Counted from the first letter of the stretch, positions 1 through 10,885 are shown. The stretch is 64,000 nt of DNA from Pseudidiomarina indica (GCF_900104245.1 NZ_FMXN01000010.1:19538-83537); one strand, 5' to 3'. Notes: generated from the sequence alone by a model not told the origin. Made by a program: numbers and translations.

Positions 1-307
1 GCTGGAGCGTTTTTTCAATCTTTTTGATTAGTTTGCGTTCGCGATCGCGGGTCCGCAATTCTAAACTGAACTCTTCTTCTTGCGCAGCACGATCAACCGG
101 ATCAGGGAAGTTCGCTGCTTCATCTTTCATGTGATGCACGGTTCGATCAACTTCTTCGCGAAGTTGAGCTCGCCATGCTTCAAGAATCTTACGGAAATGC
201 GCACGTTGCGCCTCATTCATGTACTCTTCATCCGGCCCGAGCTCATAGGGCTCTAAACCAGCTTGTGCCAGAATGCCATGGGCTTTTTTCGGCTTTCCTT
301 GAGGCAT
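1..307 (-). CDS. dksA: RNA polymerase-binding transcription factor DksA (C-terminus cut by window edge)
   Basis: DksA binds the secondary channel of RNA polymerase and, with ppGpp, carries out the stringent response. The visible 102 codons contain the E. coli-like segments EEYMNEAQ, HFRKILEAW, ANFPDPVDRA and RDRERKLIKKIEKTL, which form the coiled-coil with its Asp tip. The C4 zinc finger lies beyond position 1. The start is the ATG at 305-307 behind a GGAG ribosome site. It lies downstream of sfsA on the same strand, as in E. coli. The gene is incomplete only because of the window edge. Confidence 0.96.
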   Translation of the reverse strand, partial: MPQGKPKKAHGILAQAGLEPYELGPDEEYMNEAQRAHFRKILEAWRAQLREEVDRTVHHMKDEAANFPDPVDRAAQEEEFSLELRTRDRERKLIKKIEKTLQ

Positions 308-389
308 TTTGGATCTCCTGTATGAGACGTTAATGTTAAAAGGTCGGTACATATACCAGAAAGCAAAGGGCTTAGCAATTGATTTAGTA

Positions 390-1121
390 TTATGGATTTT
401 GCTCAATCGTGATGGGTTGATTCGATACCACGATGCTTTTGAGTGGTTCAATTGCTGAGCTACTTAAGGTACAGCTTAATGCATAAAATTCAACCCCAGC
501 AGCAGCGGCTTGAATGCACTGGGTCGCATAAGCAGGGTGGATATGGTGGGCGGCACTGACAATTTCAATCCCTGTGTGCATCACCACATATAACACCACC
601 GCACGATGCCCATCAGCAACCATGTCTTGAAGGCTTAGCAAGTGAGCAAGCGCTCGCTCACTGACTGTGTCGGGGAAATAACCTTGGGAGCCTTCGGCTA
701 AGGTGACACTTTTTACTTCGATATAGGTTTCGCGTTCGTCGGCATCCAGTCCGAACCAATCGATGCGACGGTTATCATAACCATACTTGCGCTCAGCGGT
801 GAGTTGGGTGAGGGGAACCAATTGTGAAATCACCTGTTGTTGCAGCGCCTCTCCGGCAACTTGGTTGGCCCGCTGTGTATTCACACAGATCAGATGACCA
901 GCTGCCGTTTCGGCGAGCTCCCAGGTGTACGGGTATTTGCGTTTTGGGTTGGGGGACTCACTTAACCATACCCGCATGCCGGGCTCCGCACACCCAGTCA
1001 TTGCTCCAGTATTGGGACAATGAACTGTGATAATATCGCCATTGGGTAACTCAACATCGGCAAGGAAACGTTTGTACCGCTTTATTAACACAGCGGGCAA
1101 TAAAGTCTTGTGAAACTGCAT
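390..1121 (-). CDS. sfsA: Sugar fermentation stimulation protein SfsA, DNA-binding
   Basis: SfsA is a conserved DNA-binding protein with a nuclease-like fold; its overexpression in E. coli stimulates maltose use, but its true role is uncertain. The product is 243 residues starting at MQFHKTLLP. A longer upstream reading is possible but would run into the divergent aminopeptidase promoter region. Family motifs seen are KRYKRFLAD, CPNTGAMTGC, IDWFGL, YIEVKSVTLAE, YFPDTVSERA and HRAVVLYVV. It precedes dksA by 82 bp on the same strand, the usual arrangement, and is divergent from pepB with 68 bp between the starts. Confidence 0.95.
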   Translation of the reverse strand: MQFHKTLLPAVLIKRYKRFLADVELPNGDIITVHCPNTGAMTGCAEPGMRVWLSESPNPKRKYPYTWELAETAAGHLICVNTQRANQVAGEALQQQVISQLVPLTQLTAERKYGYDNRRIDWFGLDADERETYIEVKSVTLAEGSQGYFPDTVSERALAHLLSLQDMVADGHRAVVLYVVMHTGIEIVSAAHHIHPAYATQCIQAAAAGVEFYALSCTLSSSAIEPLKSIVVSNQPITIEQNP

Positions 1122-1189
1122 TGTCACCCTCATATAGCTTCGATAGGATAGAATTATCAACGTCAAAACCATACTGGGAGCGTAATCGC

Positions 1190-2476
1190 ATGTCTAGCAC
1201 TGTAGCTGTCTTCATTTCTACCACACCACCAACTTCAACTGCTTGGAAAGCAAGCTCTGCTGTGATTCTAGGAGATGCGGGCGCCACCATTTATGTGGGT
1301 GAGCAAGAAGCCGATAATTTGCGGAAAATTCAAAAAGCAGGGCGTCAATTGGATGCGATGGGCGTGGTTGCTGTTTCACTACAAGGCGCAGAGTGGAATT
1401 TGGAACGGCAGTGGGCCTTTGCCAAAGGCTATAGCGATACCTTATCGACCAATCGTATTCAATGGGCCAGCGATGCTGAGCAATTAACGTCGTTACAAAG
1501 CACGGCGGCTTGGGTACGTCGTTTGATTAATCTTCCGCCCAATGAAATTTATCCTGAATCATTAGCACAACAAATTGCTGCTCAAGTACAGCAAGTGGGT
1601 GGTGCTGCAGTGACCGTGACCACCCTGGTGGGCGACGAATTGTTGGCACAGGGCTGGAACGGTATTCATACCGTGGGGCGCGCGAGCAAACGGCCACCGG
1701 TGATGGCGGTGATTGATTACAATCCGAGCCAACAAGTCGATGCACCGATTGATGCCGTATTGGTTGGCAAAGGCATCACCTTTGATAGCGGTGGTTACAG
1801 CATTAAAAGCAGCGAAGGCATGGTCACCATGAAATGTGACATGGGAGGCGCTGCTACGCTTGCGGGTGCTTTGGTGCATGCCATTGAGCAAGGGTTACAA
1901 AAGCGCGTTCAGCTGGTGATCTGTAGTGCTGAAAACTTAATTGATGGCAATGCCTATAAACTAGGCGATATTATTACCTACAAAAATGGCACCACGGTTG
2001 AAATTGTTAACACGGATGCGGAAGGACGCTTAGTCCTAGCTGACGGCCTGCTGTATGCAGGTGAAACCAAGGCTCCTTTAGTCATTGATGCCGCTACCTT
2101 AACCGGCGCCGCACAAGTTGCAGTGGGCACTGACTACAATGCATTATTTAGCGTTGATGATGCCTTAGCAGAACAAACCTTGCAGACGGCAGCACAGCAG
2201 CACGAGTTGTTGTGGCGTTTACCGCTGAATACGTGGCACCAAGAAAATTGCCCATCGGCAGTCGCTGATACGGCCAACAGCCGTCCACAGAAAGGAGGCG
2301 GTTCGGGTGGCGCGAGTAATGCGGCTGGCTTTTTATTACGCTTTGCTCCGAACCAAGGGCAAGGTTGGTTACACTTCGATATCGCGGGTGCTTACCATAA
2401 TAGCGGCACCTCCATGTGGGCAACCGGTGCAACCGCTCTAGGCTTCCGTACCATTGCGGCGACCTTGTTGAAGTAA
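1190..2476 (+). CDS. pepB: M17 family aminopeptidase, PepB type
   Basis: Cytosolic leucyl-aminopeptidase-type enzyme releasing N-terminal residues from peptides with two metal ions. At 428 residues it has the length of E. coli PepB. Metal and active-site segments are GKGITFDSGGYS (about residues 193-204), KCDMGGAAT (215-223) and NTDAEGRLVLADG (274-286). These match PepB more closely than PepA, which is about 500 residues. The start at 1190 has a GGAG ribosome site 9 nt upstream; an in-frame ATG at 1121 lies inside the sfsA start and is disfavoured. hrpB begins 3 nt after its stop, so the two are probably co-transcribed. Confidence 0.9.
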   Translation: MSSTVAVFISTTPPTSTAWKASSAVILGDAGATIYVGEQEADNLRKIQKAGRQLDAMGVVAVSLQGAEWNLERQWAFAKGYSDTLSTNRIQWASDAEQLTSLQSTAAWVRRLINLPPNEIYPESLAQQIAAQVQQVGGAAVTVTTLVGDELLAQGWNGIHTVGRASKRPPVMAVIDYNPSQQVDAPIDAVLVGKGITFDSGGYSIKSSEGMVTMKCDMGGAATLAGALVHAIEQGLQKRVQLVICSAENLIDGNAYKLGDIITYKNGTTVEIVNTDAEGRLVLADGLLYAGETKAPLVIDAATLTGAAQVAVGTDYNALFSVDDALAEQTLQTAAQQHELLWRLPLNTWHQENCPSAVADTANSRPQKGGGSGGASNAAGFLLRFAPNQGQGWLHFDIAGAYHNSGTSMWATGATALGFRTIAATLLK

Positions 2477-2479
2477 TTC

Positions 2480-4924
2480 ATGGCGACACCACAGGCGCTT
2501 CCAGTTACCGCGCTGATTGATGATGTTTTGCGGTTACTACCGAGTGCGCCTGTGGTGTTAGAAGCACCTCCAGGCGCCGGTAAGTCAACCGCGCTGCCGT
2601 TAGCATTATTACACGCACCGCAGTTTGCGGAACGGCAAATCTACTTACTCCAGCCGCGTCGAATCGCGGCGCTTTCCATTGCGCAATATTTGGCCGAACA
2701 ATTGGGTGAGGCTGTTGGTGAAACGGTCGGCTACCATATTCGTGGCGAGGCCAAGTTTTCCGCACGAACACGCCTCCTGATCCTCACCGAAGGCATGTTC
2801 ACGCAATACATTCAACGCGATCCGGAATTAGCACAGGTCGGCTGCGTTATTTTTGATGAGTTTCATGAACGCCACTTGGCTACCGACTTAGGGTTAGCCA
2901 TGGCTTTAGAGTGTGCTGGGTTACGTGATGATTTAGCCCTGCTCGTGATGTCAGCTACGTTGCCCGCCGATACGATTGCGGCTTGGTTAGGCACTGCTCA
3001 CGTCCTTAAAACAGCTGGCCGACAGTATCCCATTGAGGTTCATTATCGCCCTCCCACAGCAACTCAGTCGTGGCTGGCTGCAATCCCTGCGGTAATTCAA
3101 GAAGCCATGCAGGTAGCTGAACACGGAGTGTTGGTCTTTGTGCCAGGGCGTCGGGAAATCGAGATTTTGTCTGAGCGTTTTGCGGGAACGCCGGGTTGGG
3201 ATGTGATGCCATTGCATCGCCAGGTGCCGTTGGCAACCCAGCGGCGCGCGCTAAAGCTGGAGACGCAACATCAGCGCCGTTTGGTGATAGCGACCAACAT
3301 TGCGGAAACCAGTATGACCATTGCCGGCATTGACGTGGTGGTTGATAGCGGGCGTGAGCGGCAGGCGTTATTTTATCCGCAACATGGGGTGACCAAGTTG
3401 GTGACCCGTCGTATCAGTTTAGCCTCCGCCACTCAGCGTGCGGGGCGTGCGGGTCGCCTGCGCCCCGGCCAATGTTTTAAACTTTGGGGGAAAGCAGACG
3501 AGCACGGCATGCGGCAGTACCAACCTGCTGAAATCGAGACAGCGGATTTAACCGGATTTCTGTTGGAATGTTTACGCTGGGGTGCCCCTCCAAGTCAGCT
3601 CCAATTTTTGACGCCTCCTAATTCTGGTTACTTGGAACAAGCGGAGCAGCTGCTGGAGCAACTCGGCTGCTATGGGGTGGCGGGTGGCTTGTCATCTTTA
3701 GGGCGACAAATTGCAGCGTTAGGGACGGACCCGCGTTGGGCAACCATCCTGATTCACGCACAACAGGAGTCGCCACAGCACGCAGCAACGGCAGCGTGGT
3801 TGGTTGCACAATTGGAATACCAAGTAGCCCCTCAGCATTTTCCGCTGGCACCGCGCCAATTGACTGAACCCATGCAGCGACGCTATCGACATTGGCGGCA
3901 ACAGCTAGGTATTCAGCCGCAAACCGAACCCAATGACGCGTTGATCACGTCGGTATTATTGTGGGGGTGTGGTGATCGCATTGCGCAGCGACGAGGTGCC
4001 ACCGACCGTTATTTATTGAGTAACGGTGCGGGTGCCATGTTCCATGAGAGCGATTTAAGAGCTCGGGAGCCTTGGTTGTTGGTACTGGATATGATGCTTT
4101 CAGAGCACCATCGGGATGCTGTCATTCAGCTGGCGTGGTCACTTAGTGAGGCCGATTTAGAGCACCCCGCAGTGCCTCGCGAGCAACAGTTGCAAGTACG
4201 TTGGCACGGCCCGCAACAACGTTTGCGAGCCGTGGCAGAGGAACGCATCGGTGCCATTGTGGTGCGGGAGCGGCAGCATACTGACGCGATTGACGATGCC
4301 ACCCGAGCGCGTGCGCTGACTCGTTATTTGCAAGAGCAATTGCAGCAACACGGCTGGCAGGCATTGCAATTACCCCCGTTTACCCAGCAATGGCTGGCGC
4401 GCATGGCGTTATTTGAGCAAGTGCTGGCGCCTGCGGATTGGCCGTCGTTTGCCTTACCAGAGCTGATTGATCAATTGGCTGATTGGGCGGCGCCTTATTG
4501 GCAACACATTGATAGCCTTGTACAACTGCAAACGTGGGACCCGTTGACGGCGCTGCAGGCACGCTTGACCTATCAGCAATTACAGGAATTTGAGTCGGCG
4601 TGTCCGACATCCTATCAGGTGCCAAGTGGACGCACGTTGAAGATTGATTACACCCATCAACCGCCCATTGTGGCAGCCAAGTTACAAGAGTTATTTGGAA
4701 CTCCTGTTACTCCTAGCGTTTGCGCGGGTAAAATAAATCTTACCTTAGATTTACTTTCCCCAGCAGGTCGGTTGTTGCAACGCACCGCTGATTTAGCTAG
4801 CTTTTGGCAAACCGCCTATCCGGCAGTACAAAAAGAAATGAAAGGACGGTATCCCAAACATCCGTGGCCTGATGATCCTCTGCAAGCAGAAGCAACGATT
4901 AAAGTGAAGAGACAACGACAATGA
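2480..4924 (+). CDS. hrpB: ATP-dependent RNA helicase HrpB
   Basis: DEAH-box family helicase of 814 residues; its cellular substrate is poorly defined. Motif I is PPGAGKST (residues 30-37), motif II is DEFH (126-129), motif III is SATLP, and motif VI is QRAGRAGR, followed by the helicase-associated and HrpB C-terminal domains. The DEFH rather than DEAH box is normal for HrpB. The stop overlaps the mrcB start as ATGA, so translational coupling is likely. hrpB next to mrcB is a conserved pair in gammaproteobacteria. Confidence 0.95.
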   Translation: MATPQALPVTALIDDVLRLLPSAPVVLEAPPGAGKSTALPLALLHAPQFAERQIYLLQPRRIAALSIAQYLAEQLGEAVGETVGYHIRGEAKFSARTRLLILTEGMFTQYIQRDPELAQVGCVIFDEFHERHLATDLGLAMALECAGLRDDLALLVMSATLPADTIAAWLGTAHVLKTAGRQYPIEVHYRPPTATQSWLAAIPAVIQEAMQVAEHGVLVFVPGRREIEILSERFAGTPGWDVMPLHRQVPLATQRRALKLETQHQRRLVIATNIAETSMTIAGIDVVVDSGRERQALFYPQHGVTKLVTRRISLASATQRAGRAGRLRPGQCFKLWGKADEHGMRQYQPAEIETADLTGFLLECLRWGAPPSQLQFLTPPNSGYLEQAEQLLEQLGCYGVAGGLSSLGRQIAALGTDPRWATILIHAQQESPQHAATAAWLVAQLEYQVAPQHFPLAPRQLTEPMQRRYRHWRQQLGIQPQTEPNDALITSVLLWGCGDRIAQRRGATDRYLLSNGAGAMFHESDLRAREPWLLVLDMMLSEHHRDAVIQLAWSLSEADLEHPAVPREQQLQVRWHGPQQRLRAVAEERIGAIVVRERQHTDAIDDATRARALTRYLQEQLQQHGWQALQLPPFTQQWLARMALFEQVLAPADWPSFALPELIDQLADWAAPYWQHIDSLVQLQTWDPLTALQARLTYQQLQEFESACPTSYQVPSGRTLKIDYTHQPPIVAAKLQELFGTPVTPSVCAGKINLTLDLLSPAGRLLQRTADLASFWQTAYPAVQKEMKGRYPKHPWPDDPLQAEATIKVKRQRQ

Positions 4925-7209
4925 CCCGAAAGAAAAAACGCCCGCAGCAATCCACATCCTGGTTGCGTCGATTGGTGGTGTTGGGCTTAAAGCTTGCCGT
5001 GGTGGGGGCAGTGATTCTGCTGGGTTATCTCATTTATTTAGATGCTAGTTTAACGCAGCGTTTTAGCACTGAACGCCATGAGGCCCCTGCATTAGTGTAT
5101 GGTCGTAGCTTAACCTTAGCGCCGCAAGCACCGATCACGCGAACCGAGGTGATAGCTGAGTTGCAGCGGTTAAATTATGAACAGACGCAGCAGGTAACGG
5201 ATACCGGGCAATATCGATTGACCCAGTATGGGCTTGAAATTTATCGTCGCCCCTTTGATTTTGCAGATGGGCCGCAAATGGCCCAGCGCTTCCAAGTGAA
5301 TTTTGCCGGAGAACGAATCCAGTCGCTGCAAAGCTTACCCAACAGCCGTTCCTTGGAACGCGTACAACTAGAGCCTCCCTACATTGGTCGGTTGGCCGGG
5401 GGGAGTGAAGAAAATCGGTTGTTGGTGGGGTTAGAACGGGTCCCAAGCTTACTCATCGAAACTCTTCTATTGGTTGAAGATCGGGATTTTTATCATCACT
5501 GGGGCATTTCTTTTACTTCCATTGCGCGTGCTGCGGTCGCCAATATTGTGGCAATGCGAACCGTGCAAGGGGGGAGTACGCTGACACAACAGTTGGTCAA
5601 AAACTTATATCTGACTCGCGAGCGTACGCTGTGGCGGAAAGCGAACGAGGCCTTGATGGCGTTGGTGCTGGACTACCGCTTTAGCAAAAACGAAATTCTA
5701 GAAACCTACTTGAACGAAGTTTATTTTGGTCAAGATCACGGCTCTGCGGTGCATGGCATTGGCCTTGCCAGCCGCCTGTATTTTGGCAAACAAGTGGAAG
5801 AACTCGACCCTGCGGACATTGCGTTGTTAGTGGGGGTAATTAAAGGGCCCTCCTATTACGACCCGCGGCGTTATCCTGAACGTGCGCAGCAACGGCGAGA
5901 TTTAATTCTCCAGCTGATGTTCAATGATCATTTAATCAGCCAAGCCGATTATGTCCGTAGTGTGAACCAACCGATTATTCCACCGGGTTCTGGGCGGTTG
6001 GTAACCGCTAACTTACCGCACTATATGGAACTGGTGAAATACGAGTTGGGGCAATTGCGTTTGCCCGATGACTGGCAGTATGAAGGGCTAAGAATTTTCA
6101 CCTATTTTGATCCGGCGGCGCAGTTGGCTGCCGAACAAGCGGTGCAACAACAGTTACCGCAAATTAGCCAAGACAATGAGTTGCAAGTAGCTGTGGTGGT
6201 GGCCAATCACCAGCAGGCAGGCGTTGCTGCCGTGGTGGGTGACCGTAATCCACGGCGCGTTGGCTTTAACCGTGCCGTGGCAGCGATACGTCCGGTGGGG
6301 TCACTGATTAAACCACTGATTTATGCAGAGGCATTTCAGCAACCAGGAACCTTGGAACTCGGCTCCATGGTACACGATGAACCCTTGCTACTGCAGCGCC
6401 AAGGGCAACCCGATTGGGAGCCGCAAAACTATGATCGTGAGTTCAACGGCCCGATGTTGGCCTACGATGCCTTGGTGCAATCACGCAACTTACCTGCTGT
6501 GCGAGTTGGTTTAGAGGTTGGAGTGGAACGGCTCAGCGCGGTGTTGCAGCAAAGTGGTGTGGATTCCCCCATCCCGCAAGTGCCAGCTATTACGTTAGGC
6601 GCGGTGGCGCTGTCGCCATTGGTGGTGACAGAAGTGTATAGCATGCTCGCGCAACAAGGGGTGCACCGTCCGTTACAAAGTATTCAAGCAGTGACCAACC
6701 ATGAGGGCATTGGTATTTATCAGCGGCCGCCTGTTGCGGGGCAGCGGGTGTTTGATGAAGCAGCCGGGTTTTTAATCAACTTTGGGTTGCGCGGGGTGGT
6801 AAATGAAGGTACCGGCCGGGGGCTGGTTGAGTCATTTGGGCTGAATAAACTTGCCGGTAAAAGTGGCACCACCAATGACTATCGCGATAGCTGGTTTGTG
6901 GCCTATGATCACCAGCATGTCACCACGGTGTGGTTGGGGCGCGATGACAATCAGCCGATTTATTTAACCGGCAGTCGGGGCGCGTTACGGGTGGCGCAGC
7001 AAGTGCTCACCGCCATGCCGTTGCATCCATTGCAATTGAGTGCCCCAGCAACCATCACCGCCGGTGGGTTCCATCCGGAGTTGGGTATTCGCATTCCCAC
7101 TCATTGTGAGCATGCGCGGTTGTTTCCTGCGGTCCATAAAAAATTACCCGAGAACCTGGGGTGCTCGGGTAATATTGAAGAAAAATCTTGGTGGCAGCGG
7201 TTATTTTAA
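4921..7209 (+). CDS. mrcB: Bifunctional penicillin-binding protein 1b (glycosyltransferase/transpeptidase)
   Basis: Class A PBP that polymerises and cross-links peptidoglycan at the periplasmic face. It has 762 residues: a basic cytoplasmic tail, one membrane helix (about 18-40), a UB2H-like region, the glycosyltransferase domain with catalytic Glu in EDRDF (E186), and the transpeptidase with Ser461-x-x-Lys464 (SLIK), SRN (521-523) and KSGTT (647-651). It overlaps hrpB by 4 nt and the convergent hemL by 9 nt. The hemL terminator hairpin lies inside the last codons of this gene. Confidence 0.95.
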   Translation: MTRKKKRPQQSTSWLRRLVVLGLKLAVVGAVILLGYLIYLDASLTQRFSTERHEAPALVYGRSLTLAPQAPITRTEVIAELQRLNYEQTQQVTDTGQYRLTQYGLEIYRRPFDFADGPQMAQRFQVNFAGERIQSLQSLPNSRSLERVQLEPPYIGRLAGGSEENRLLVGLERVPSLLIETLLLVEDRDFYHHWGISFTSIARAAVANIVAMRTVQGGSTLTQQLVKNLYLTRERTLWRKANEALMALVLDYRFSKNEILETYLNEVYFGQDHGSAVHGIGLASRLYFGKQVEELDPADIALLVGVIKGPSYYDPRRYPERAQQRRDLILQLMFNDHLISQADYVRSVNQPIIPPGSGRLVTANLPHYMELVKYELGQLRLPDDWQYEGLRIFTYFDPAAQLAAEQAVQQQLPQISQDNELQVAVVVANHQQAGVAAVVGDRNPRRVGFNRAVAAIRPVGSLIKPLIYAEAFQQPGTLELGSMVHDEPLLLQRQGQPDWEPQNYDREFNGPMLAYDALVQSRNLPAVRVGLEVGVERLSAVLQQSGVDSPIPQVPAITLGAVALSPLVVTEVYSMLAQQGVHRPLQSIQAVTNHEGIGIYQRPPVAGQRVFDEAAGFLINFGLRGVVNEGTGRGLVESFGLNKLAGKSGTTNDYRDSWFVAYDHQHVTTVWLGRDDNQPIYLTGSRGALRVAQQVLTAMPLHPLQLSAPATITAGGFHPELGIRIPTHCEHARLFPAVHKKLPENLGCSGNIEEKSWWQRLF
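7138..7173 (-). terminator. Intrinsic terminator of hemL inside the 3' end of mrcB
   Basis: A perfect 10-bp inverted repeat, ATTACCCGAG (7143-7152) and CTCGGGTAAT (7164-7173), is followed on the minus strand by a run of six T (7143-7138). It lies 28 nt beyond the hemL stop and within mrcB coding sequence, so it must function as RNA signal and protein code at once. Confidence 0.8.
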
Positions 7210-8484
7210 CGCGGCAAATGCGACTTCTGCTGCGGCCAAGGTTGCGTCGATATCGGCGTCGGTGTGAGCGGCTGACATAAAGCCCGCTTCAAATGCTGAA
7301 GGTGCTAAGTACACCCCTTGCTCTAGCATGCTGTGATAGAACTTCCGGAAATGTTCTAAATTGCACTGGGTTGCTTGGGCATAGGTGGTCACTTCACTGG
7401 CGGTAGTAAAGAAGAAACCAAACATCGAACCCGCGCGGTTCGTGGTGAAAGGAATTCCTGCTGCATCGGCACGTTGTTGCATGCCATCAACCAGCTTATC
7501 CACCTTGGCGTATAAGGCAGGGTAGAGTTGCTCATCGTCGAGTTGGGTTAAAGCTGCTAATCCAGCAGCCATGGCCACTGGGTTGCCTGACAAGGTGCCT
7601 GCTTGGTACACCGGCCCGATAGGGGCAATGAAATCCATGATTTCACGTTTGCCACCGAAAGCACCAACCGGCATGCCACCACCAATCACTTTCCCTAAAG
7701 TGGTCAAATCTGGAGTGATTTGATAACGCTCTTGTGCGCCACCACGGGCGACCCGGAAACCGGTCATGACCTCGTCAAAAATTAACACACTGCCGTAGCG
7801 GTCACAGACCTCGCGAAGCCCTTCCAAGAAGCCCGGAACAGGGGGAATACAGTTCATATTGCCGGCCACAGGTTCAACGATGATGGCAGCGATTTGATCA
7901 CCGACTTCAGTAAACACCTGTTCGACTGACGCGAGGTCGTTATAGGTGACGGTTAATGTGTGTTTAGCGAAGTCTTCTGGAATTCCTGGTGAGTTTGGAA
8001 CGCCCAGGGTGAGGGCGCCTGAACCTGCTTTAACAAGCAAAGCATCGGCGTGTCCGTGGTAGCAGCCTTCAAACTTGAGGATTTTGTCTCGTCCCGTGAA
8101 ACCACGCGCTAAGCGGATAGCGGTCATGGTGGCTTCCGTTCCTGAGTTCACCATGCGAACTTTCTCAATAGACGGCACCAAGGCTTTAATTTTTTCTGCC
8201 ATGGTGACTTCGTTCGCTGTTGGCGTACCAAAGCTGAGCCCACGATCAACGGCTTGATGGGTCGCCTCACGGATCGCTGGATGGTTGTGGCCTAAAATCA
8301 TGGGGCCCCACGAGCCAACGTAATCGATGTAACGTTTACCATCGGCGTCATACATGTAAGCACCGTCGGCACGCTCAATAAATACCGGTGAACCGCCAAC
8401 GCCATTAAAAGCGCGTACAGGCGAGTTGACGCCCCCAGGAATACTTTGCTGGGCTTGTTTAAATAACTCATCAGAACGTGACAT
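7201..8484 (-). CDS. hemL: Glutamate-1-semialdehyde 2,1-aminomutase
   Basis: PLP enzyme converting glutamate-1-semialdehyde to 5-aminolevulinate in the C5 route of tetrapyrrole synthesis. The 427-residue product has the expected length. It shows [12 protein letters not shown], the PLP-contact Asp in FDEVMTGFR (about 236-244) and the Schiff-base lysine K265 in [12 protein letters not shown]. The ATG at 8484 follows a GAGG ribosome site. It lies downstream of pyrB and hemJ on the same strand; the nearby hemJ acts later in the same pathway. Confidence 0.97.
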   Translation of the reverse strand: MSRSDELFKQAQQSIPGGVNSPVRAFNGVGGSPVFIERADGAYMYDADGKRYIDYVGSWGPMILGHNHPAIREATHQAVDRGLSFGTPTANEVTMAEKIKALVPSIEKVRMVNSGTEATMTAIRLARGFTGRDKILKFEGCYHGHADALLVKAGSGALTLGVPNSPGIPEDFAKHTLTVTYNDLASVEQVFTEVGDQIAAIIVEPVAGNMNCIPPVPGFLEGLREVCDRYGSVLIFDEVMTGFRVARGGAQERYQITPDLTTLGKVIGGGMPVGAFGGKREIMDFIAPIGPVYQAGTLSGNPVAMAAGLAALTQLDDEQLYPALYAKVDKLVDGMQQRADAAGIPFTTNRAGSMFGFFFTTASEVTTYAQATQCNLEHFRKFYHSMLEQGVYLAPSAFEAGFMSAAHTDADIDATLAAAEVAFAALK

Positions 8485-8511
8485 TCATTTCCTCATCATC
8501 GTTAAAAGGGA

Positions 8512-9528
8512 TTAATAACTGTGACGCTTTTCGCTGTACCAGTTGACGTCGCACTCATACTTTTCAATGAGATCAGCCACTCCTAAAGTGAGTGCAAATA
8601 AAGCCATGCGAATCAGGACACCATTATCAGCTTGACGGAAAATGGCCAAATTAGGATTTTGGTTTAAATCATTATCCAACTCATTTGCTTCTGCACGGGA
8701 ATCGCGCGGCAATGGGTGCATAATCACGGTATTAGGCTTGTAGTGCTTGGTATAAATTTCACTATTTAAGCGGAACTTGCCCCGATATAAATCTGCTTCT
8801 TGTGGGGTGGTGAAACGCTCTTGTTGAATCCGTGTTTGGTACACAATATCGGCGTCTAATAACCCTGCAACTTGGTCAGTAATGGTAATTTGATGGTTGC
8901 CGCGCACCAGCTCGTCGATAATGGCATCTGGCATGGCCAATTCTTTCGGTGAAATCAGCGTAAACCGGATATTTTTATACATGGCCAGCAAGCGTGAAAG
9001 TGAATGGACCGTACGGCCAAACTTCAAATCACCAATCATGCAAATATGCATGCCATTAATATCGTGTCCATGATGCTGCAATTCTTTTTTGATGGTATAC
9101 AAATCAAGCAGGGCTTGGGTGGGGTGTTCATTGGCACCATCCCCACCGTTAATGACAGGAACCCGACTGCCTTCTGCAAATTCAGCGACGGAACCTGATT
9201 TTGGGTGGCGCATGGCAATAATATCGCTATAACTGCTCAATACCCGTGCGGTGTCATAGAGTGACTCACCCTTTGCGAGTGCGGAACTCTCCATACCGGT
9301 GGTTTCACGAACCTCTCCGCCCAATAGGTTAAAGGCGGTTCCAAAACTCACTCGAGTACGGGTAGAGGGTTCAAAAAATAAGTTCCCTAAAATAGCTCCA
9401 TCCAAAACTTTCGTACGTTTTTGGCGGCGGGCGTATGGCTGCATACGGTCGGCCGTTTGAAAAACGGTTTGGATACTATCGAGGTCGAATTGCTCTACGG
9501 AAAGGATATTAGAACCGGTAAAGTTCAT
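8512..9528 (-). CDS. pyrB: Aspartate carbamoyltransferase, catalytic chain
   Basis: Joins carbamoyl phosphate and aspartate, the committed step of pyrimidine synthesis. Starting at MNFTGSN the protein is 338 residues, longer than the 311-residue E. coli chain. Carbamoyl phosphate motifs are STRTR (55-59), HPTQALLDLY and MHPLPR. No pyrI regulatory gene lies beside it; hemL follows directly 27 nt away, so the enzyme is probably of the longer type that works without PyrI (inference). An upstream in-frame ATG at 9558 would add ten residues unlike the family. Confidence 0.93.
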   Translation of the reverse strand: MNFTGSNILSVEQFDLDSIQTVFQTADRMQPYARRQKRTKVLDGAILGNLFFEPSTRTRVSFGTAFNLLGGEVRETTGMESSALAKGESLYDTARVLSSYSDIIAMRHPKSGSVAEFAEGSRVPVINGGDGANEHPTQALLDLYTIKKELQHHGHDINGMHICMIGDLKFGRTVHSLSRLLAMYKNIRFTLISPKELAMPDAIIDELVRGNHQITITDQVAGLLDADIVYQTRIQQERFTTPQEADLYRGKFRLNSEIYTKHYKPNTVIMHPLPRDSRAEANELDNDLNQNPNLAIFRQADNGVLIRMALFALTLGVADLIEKYECDVNWYSEKRHSY

Positions 9529-9607
9529 GCTGAATGGCCCTGCGGTGATTGCACACACTGGGCCAATACTTTAGCAGAAAACGGCCATAAAAAGAATGTT
9601 TTTTGGC

Positions 9608-10033
9608 TTAAAATGGTTTCACCACTGCCAAGATAATAATGGCGAAGAGTGCGAACACTGGAACTTCATTGAAGACTCGGTAAAAGAACGGGCTCCGGAT
9701 GTTCTGCTGGTTCCTAAAATCCTTGAGTAATTTAAAACAATAGCCATGGTAACCGTAGAGCAATGCGACGATGACTAGTTTGGCATGGAGCCAAGCACTG
9801 GCTTTTATCCAAGCGCTGCCGTAGCTCCACATTAAGGCCAGGCCAAACACCAAGGTTAAGACAGCAAACGGCGTAATGAAGTACAATAAGCGACGCTCCA
9901 TGATTTGGAACTGCTCGTTGATTTCACCCGTTGGGTTTTGTGCGTGGTAAACGAATAAACGTGGCAGGTAAAATATTCCGGCAAACCACGCGACCATAAA
10001 AATGATATGTAGAGCTTTGAACCAAAGAATCAT
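9608..10033 (-). CDS. hemJ: Protoporphyrinogen IX oxidase HemJ
   Basis: Small inner-membrane haem-binding oxidase that converts protoporphyrinogen IX to protoporphyrin IX in bacteria lacking HemG/HemY. It has 141 residues and four hydrophobic helices. The conserved N-terminal His9 (KALHIIFMVAWFAG), PRLFVYH and the helix ending in KPF identify the family. It lies 79 nt upstream of pyrB and about 1.5 kb upstream of hemL on the same strand, so two haem genes flank pyrB. Confidence 0.9.
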   Translation of the reverse strand: MILWFKALHIIFMVAWFAGIFYLPRLFVYHAQNPTGEINEQFQIMERRLLYFITPFAVLTLVFGLALMWSYGSAWIKASAWLHAKLVIVALLYGYHGYCFKLLKDFRNQQNIRSPFFYRVFNEVPVFALFAIIILAVVKPF

Positions 10034-10116
10034 GGCTATTCCATTTTCTAATTTAAAGTTGCGTCAGTCGATGAGCCTGCGTAGCATGGCACCAAATTTA
10101 ATAGCGACAATCGGTC

Positions 10117-10827
10117 ATGAACGAAAAACAAAATATCATAACGGCGGCATTAGTCCATCGGTTTGGTGGCGGCTTGGTGATCGCTCTAGCCATTCTTGTT
10201 GGTATTTTAATCGGCTATTTAGGCGGTCACTGGCATGTGTTGCAGTTGCAGACCCAAGTGAAAGAGCAGCGCGAAACCATCGATGCCTTATATGAGCGGG
10301 CCGAAACCTACGACTATCAACAACACATCGCCATGGTTGAGTTGGGGATTGAACGCGCGGCCAGCCAAGGGTTGCAGCAAGAATTACTAATGGCCCAAGA
10401 TGAAAACTTTGCCTTGCGACGTGAGTTGACGTTTTATCAGAAAATTATGGCACCCGAAATGGAAGCCAGTGGTGTGGTCATTGACTCGCTAGAAATTCAG
10501 CAAAACTTGGCTGAAGATCACTATCACTTCCGCATTGCGGTACTGCAAATGGAGCGCTTGCGAAATTTAACCAAAGGGGAAATTTCAATGCGCTTGTATG
10601 GCCGCAAAGACAATCAATTGGCCAGCTTCGACCTGCTGACTTTAGCCAATATCGATGCGAAAGATCGCCAATTTAATATGCGTTATTTTACCGTGATGGC
10701 GGGCGACTTTATTTTACCAGCAGACTTTCTTCCTGAGCGTATTGAGGTGGAAGTGAGTGTGGCAGGAACACGACAAACCCTTACGCGAAGTTTTTTCTGG
10801 AGTCAGCTGCTCCAAGGCAATACTTGA
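10117..10827 (+). CDS. Membrane-anchored coiled-coil protein, DUF6776-like
   Basis: This 236-residue protein has a short cytoplasmic N-terminus, one membrane helix (about 17-37), a coiled-coil (about 45-110) and a beta-rich C-terminal domain predicted to be periplasmic. It resembles the DUF6776 proteins commonly found upstream of erpA in marine gammaproteobacteria; no function is established. It is divergent from hemJ and ends 58 nt before erpA, and the erpA promoter or ribosome site may overlap its end. The family assignment is from memory. Confidence 0.7.
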   Translation: MNEKQNIITAALVHRFGGGLVIALAILVGILIGYLGGHWHVLQLQTQVKEQRETIDALYERAETYDYQQHIAMVELGIERAASQGLQQELLMAQDENFALRRELTFYQKIMAPEMEASGVVIDSLEIQQNLAEDHYHFRIAVLQMERLRNLTKGEISMRLYGRKDNQLASFDLLTLANIDAKDRQFNMRYFTVMAGDFILPADFLPERIEVEVSVAGTRQTLTRSFFWSQLLQGNT

Positions 10828-10885
10828 CCAGTTTGGTAAGGTAAGAGAAAATAGAGGCGGTTTAAACGAGAGGTACCATAACGCT

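Noticed and set aside
1..307. Truncated dksA as a pseudogene
   Set aside because: The frame is intact up to the first base of the window; truncation is due to the window edge.
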